Positions 7,769 through 9,869 of a DNA stretch of 9,869 bases are shown one piece after another; position 1 is the first letter of the stretch, and every line of letters begins with the position of its first letter. The position numbers and the translations under genes were made by a program. The stretch is from Candidatus Altimarinota bacterium (GTDB lineage Bacteria; Patescibacteriota; Gracilibacteria; BD1-5; UBA6164), in assembly GCA_027066255.1 (NCBI GenBank), contig JAMOOA010000116.1, positions 1 through 9,869 on the forward strand. Reading direction: 5' to 3'. The notes under the pieces were generated by a model. That model saw nothing but the letters and a program-made list of their open reading frames with translations. It was not told where the DNA came from and did not search any database.

Positions 7769-8563
7769 ATGAAAAAAATTGTCATATCAGTACTTTTGTA
7801 TGTTTTTTGTTTTTCTTTTGTTTATTCAACAGAATATACTACAGAAGAATTAAACTCTTTTACTTTAGAAGGGTATAAAAATCTCAGTTTTAAACAAGAA
7901 TTTCTCTGGAAAATACGCGAAGTAGATGATGTAATCTATTATAGAGATTATATAATATCAAACTATGGAGAAGAATACTATGACTTTGTAGAGAGTTTCA
8001 TTTACATGAGAAATTGGTCATATGATAAGGATGTAGAAGATTTAGATACTCATTATTTTCTAGTCCTTCTTAACTATTACACAAAATATCAGAAAAATAT
8101 TGAACAAGAAGTAATAGAGCATTTTTCTAACATCTCTTTTTCTCATAATTGATCTCCTTTTTTAGAAAATCGGATTATTCCGTGGTTCAAAAAATTGGAG
8201 GCATTAGACATTAAAGACAGTATATTAATTGATTCTCAGTTTTGGCTTAATGTTATCATATATTATGAACCATTTGTAAAAAAAGACTTCATAGTAAAAA
8301 TGGGAAATAAAGGATATCTTATCTTAAACTTGAGGGAATCATGAAATACAAAGCCATTTATTTCTGAGAATCTTGTTTTGGAATTAGAAAGAGAGATAAA
8401 AAGAAATCTTAGTAAGGAAAAATCTGAAAAAATCATAGAAATTTATAGTAATAAAAAGCCTTTGTCATACAGTTATTATCTAGTGTTAGGTATTTTTGTT
8501 TTTATTTTTAGCGCTTCTTGTCCAGAGCACTATATCAAAGAAGTAAAAATATGAGTAGCTTAG
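7769..8563 (+). CDS. Exported unknown protein with C-terminal membrane segment
   Basis: The protein is 264 aa, ending at TAG 8561-8563. A standard-code caller would stop it at TGA 8150-8152 (127 aa). Residues 1-20 form a clear Sec signal peptide: MKK, a hydrophobic core, and a likely cut after V-Y-S before T-E-Y. The exposed part is rich in Tyr, Glu, Asp and Lys, with two apparent helical regions (about 22-125 and 130-230). Residues 236-250 form a short hydrophobic segment (YYLVLGIFVFIFSAS), followed by a tail of about 14 residues. The protein is therefore probably anchored with its main domain outside the cytoplasm. I do not recognise the family. It starts 9 bases after precursor 2 and overlaps the next gene by 13 bases, so the three are probably one operon. 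A role in handling or anchoring the exported peptide is possible but only inferred. Confidence 0.75.
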
Positions 8564-9869
8564 AGAGTATAAAAGAAATCATCTCAAAGAAAGTAATATC
8601 TTATAAAGATGAAGAGGATACTTCTCTTTTTACTGAGGACGATGGGAAGTGGATATTTGACTTTAGATTAGCTTTCTTTCAGGGAAAGTACTTACAACAA
8701 TTTTCCTCATTTTTTTGGGATAAATATGAAAAAGAATACCCGTTTCAAGTTTGAGGGTTGGAACTATCAGCAGTTCCTTTTATATCAGGAATAGTATTAG
8801 AATGACTAAAGAGATGAAAAAATATAGAATGAAACATCAACAAGGAAAAGATTATTATCGTTGATGACTTAATAAATAGTGGGAGTAGCCTTTCTATGGT
8901 ATATAATACTCTTCATCTTTTGGAAAGGAAGATATACAAAGTGTACGTATTTGTTCACTTTTGAAAACCTTCGGTGAAGAAAATACTTTTACGTTATCAA
9001 ATTTTATTAGAGTATAGTTTTGTACTGAGTGATTTCGGGATTGATATATTTCAAAATAGTATATCTCACCCAAAAGATAAAAATAAGTTCCCTGTTATAT
9101 ACCCAGCATCATATAAACTCTTCTCTTGAAATGGAGCAAACAAATTTGTTCCTGCAATGAAATCAAACCCTATAAGAAGAGATAAATATATATATGTATG
9201 ATGAGAAGGAGGTGTGTTTTCTTGTATATGCAGTAATACTGGTGAGGTAAGGTGGCAATTTACGGTAGAGAAAACTAGATGACATAAGAATATACTTTCA
9301 TCTCCTTGTATTGTATGAGAGACTGTCATATTTGGAGCGTATGATGGAAACCTATATGCACTCAATATCAATACAGGAGAGGTATTATGGAAAAATACAG
9401 AAGCTGATTGGATAGGTTCATCTCCGATTTTTTCAGAGTATCATGGATATATATATATATGATTGGAACATGCATCTTCAACTCACAAGTGATCACTTAT
9501 TGCTGTTGATAAAGATTCTTGAGAAAAAAGATGGAGTTATGTGTTCCTTGACTTTGTACACTGTTCTCCTATTTATTCAGAAAAAAACGATATAGTTGTG
9601 TGTGGAGATAATAGTGGAAGACTTGTTTGAATAGATGGGAAGTCCTGAACAGTAAAATGGGTACAAGAATTTGGATGTCCAATAAAATGATGATTTGGAT
9701 TTTCTCAGGATCAAAAAAATGTGTATTTTTGAGATTTTGAAGGAAATATGAATTCTATTAATATCTACACTGGGGAAATACAGTTTCGTTTTTTAACCGG
9801 GAATGCTATTTATACAGTTCCATTTGTTTCAGAGTATGGAATATTTTTTGGAAGCTTAGATAAAAAATT
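8551..9869 (+). CDS. PRTase-like domain fused to PQQ-type beta-propeller, 3' truncated
   Basis: 439 codons are visible, and the frame is open at the window end. ATG 8551 overlaps the previous gene by 13 bases; an in-frame TTG at 8518 is less likely. Residues 1 to about 200 resemble type I phosphoribosyltransferases of the orotate group: G-G-L-E-L-S-A-V-P, then IEG and the PRPP-binding IIIVDDLINSGSS (101-113). The usual RKxxKxHG catalytic loop between these segments appears to be missing, so catalysis is doubtful. From about 211, repeats of the form Y-I-Y-x-G...G-x-L-x-x-I-x-x-x-T-G-E-x-x-W follow. Five blades are visible, with a sixth starting. This is the PQQ/quinoprotein-like propeller fold, often found in exported proteins, yet no signal peptide is visible here. 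Many Gly are TGA, including GG pairs. The role is unknown; by context it is part of the peptide locus. Confidence 0.78.

Noticed and set aside
8518..8550. Upstream TTG start for the PRTase-propeller gene
   Set aside because: It would deepen the overlap with the exported-protein gene, while ATG 8551 is preceded by a purine-rich AAAGAAG stretch and gives a normal short overlap.
9066..9371. 101-aa minus-strand open frame
   Set aside because: It lies fully opposite the beta-propeller blades and shows no family features.

Overview
The window is AT-rich and reads correctly only if UGA is translated as glycine. In every long plus-strand frame, TGA falls where Gly is expected, for example GGE of a radical SAM motif and the Gly after the Cys of C-x2-C-x5-C-x-G, while TAA and TAG end the genes. 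This is genetic code 25, known from Candidatus Gracilibacteria and Absconditabacteria (SR1/BD1-5), so the source is most likely a Patescibacteria/CPR genome. All genes lie on the plus strand, and standard-code ORF calls break them into fragments.

Layout: (1) 1-560, the C-terminal part of a radical SAM protein. (2) 650-1042, a 130-aa peptide precursor ending in (His-Gly-Ser)6, behind a good promoter. (3) 1066-1605, a 179-aa unknown protein. (4) 1682-3577, a 631-aa protein with two complete radical SAM modules, the first resembling the HxsC maturase of His-Xaa-Ser (HXS) peptide systems. (5) 3670-5130 and 5132-7240, two B12-type radical SAM proteins, one nucleotide apart. (6) 7358-7759, a second precursor (133 aa) closely related to the first, ending in (His-Gly-Ser)4, behind its own promoter. 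(7) 7769-8563, an exported 264-aa unknown protein with a C-terminal membrane segment. (8) 8551 to the window end, an apparent fusion of a phosphoribosyltransferase-like domain to a PQQ-type beta-propeller, truncated by the window edge.

Taken together this looks like a compact RiPP-type locus. Two HxsA-like precursors carry repeated H-x-S tripeptides. At least five radical SAM modules, in four genes, could modify them. Hydrophobic leaders ending in A-L-A suggest export, and two downstream proteins of unknown role may assist. The HXS assignment rests on the H-x-S repeats plus HxsC-like motifs recalled from the family. The chemistry, the product and the roles of the PRTase-propeller protein and the two unknown proteins are inference. 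There is no gene-free stretch longer than about 120 bases, and no tRNA, rRNA, CRISPR or mobile element was seen.
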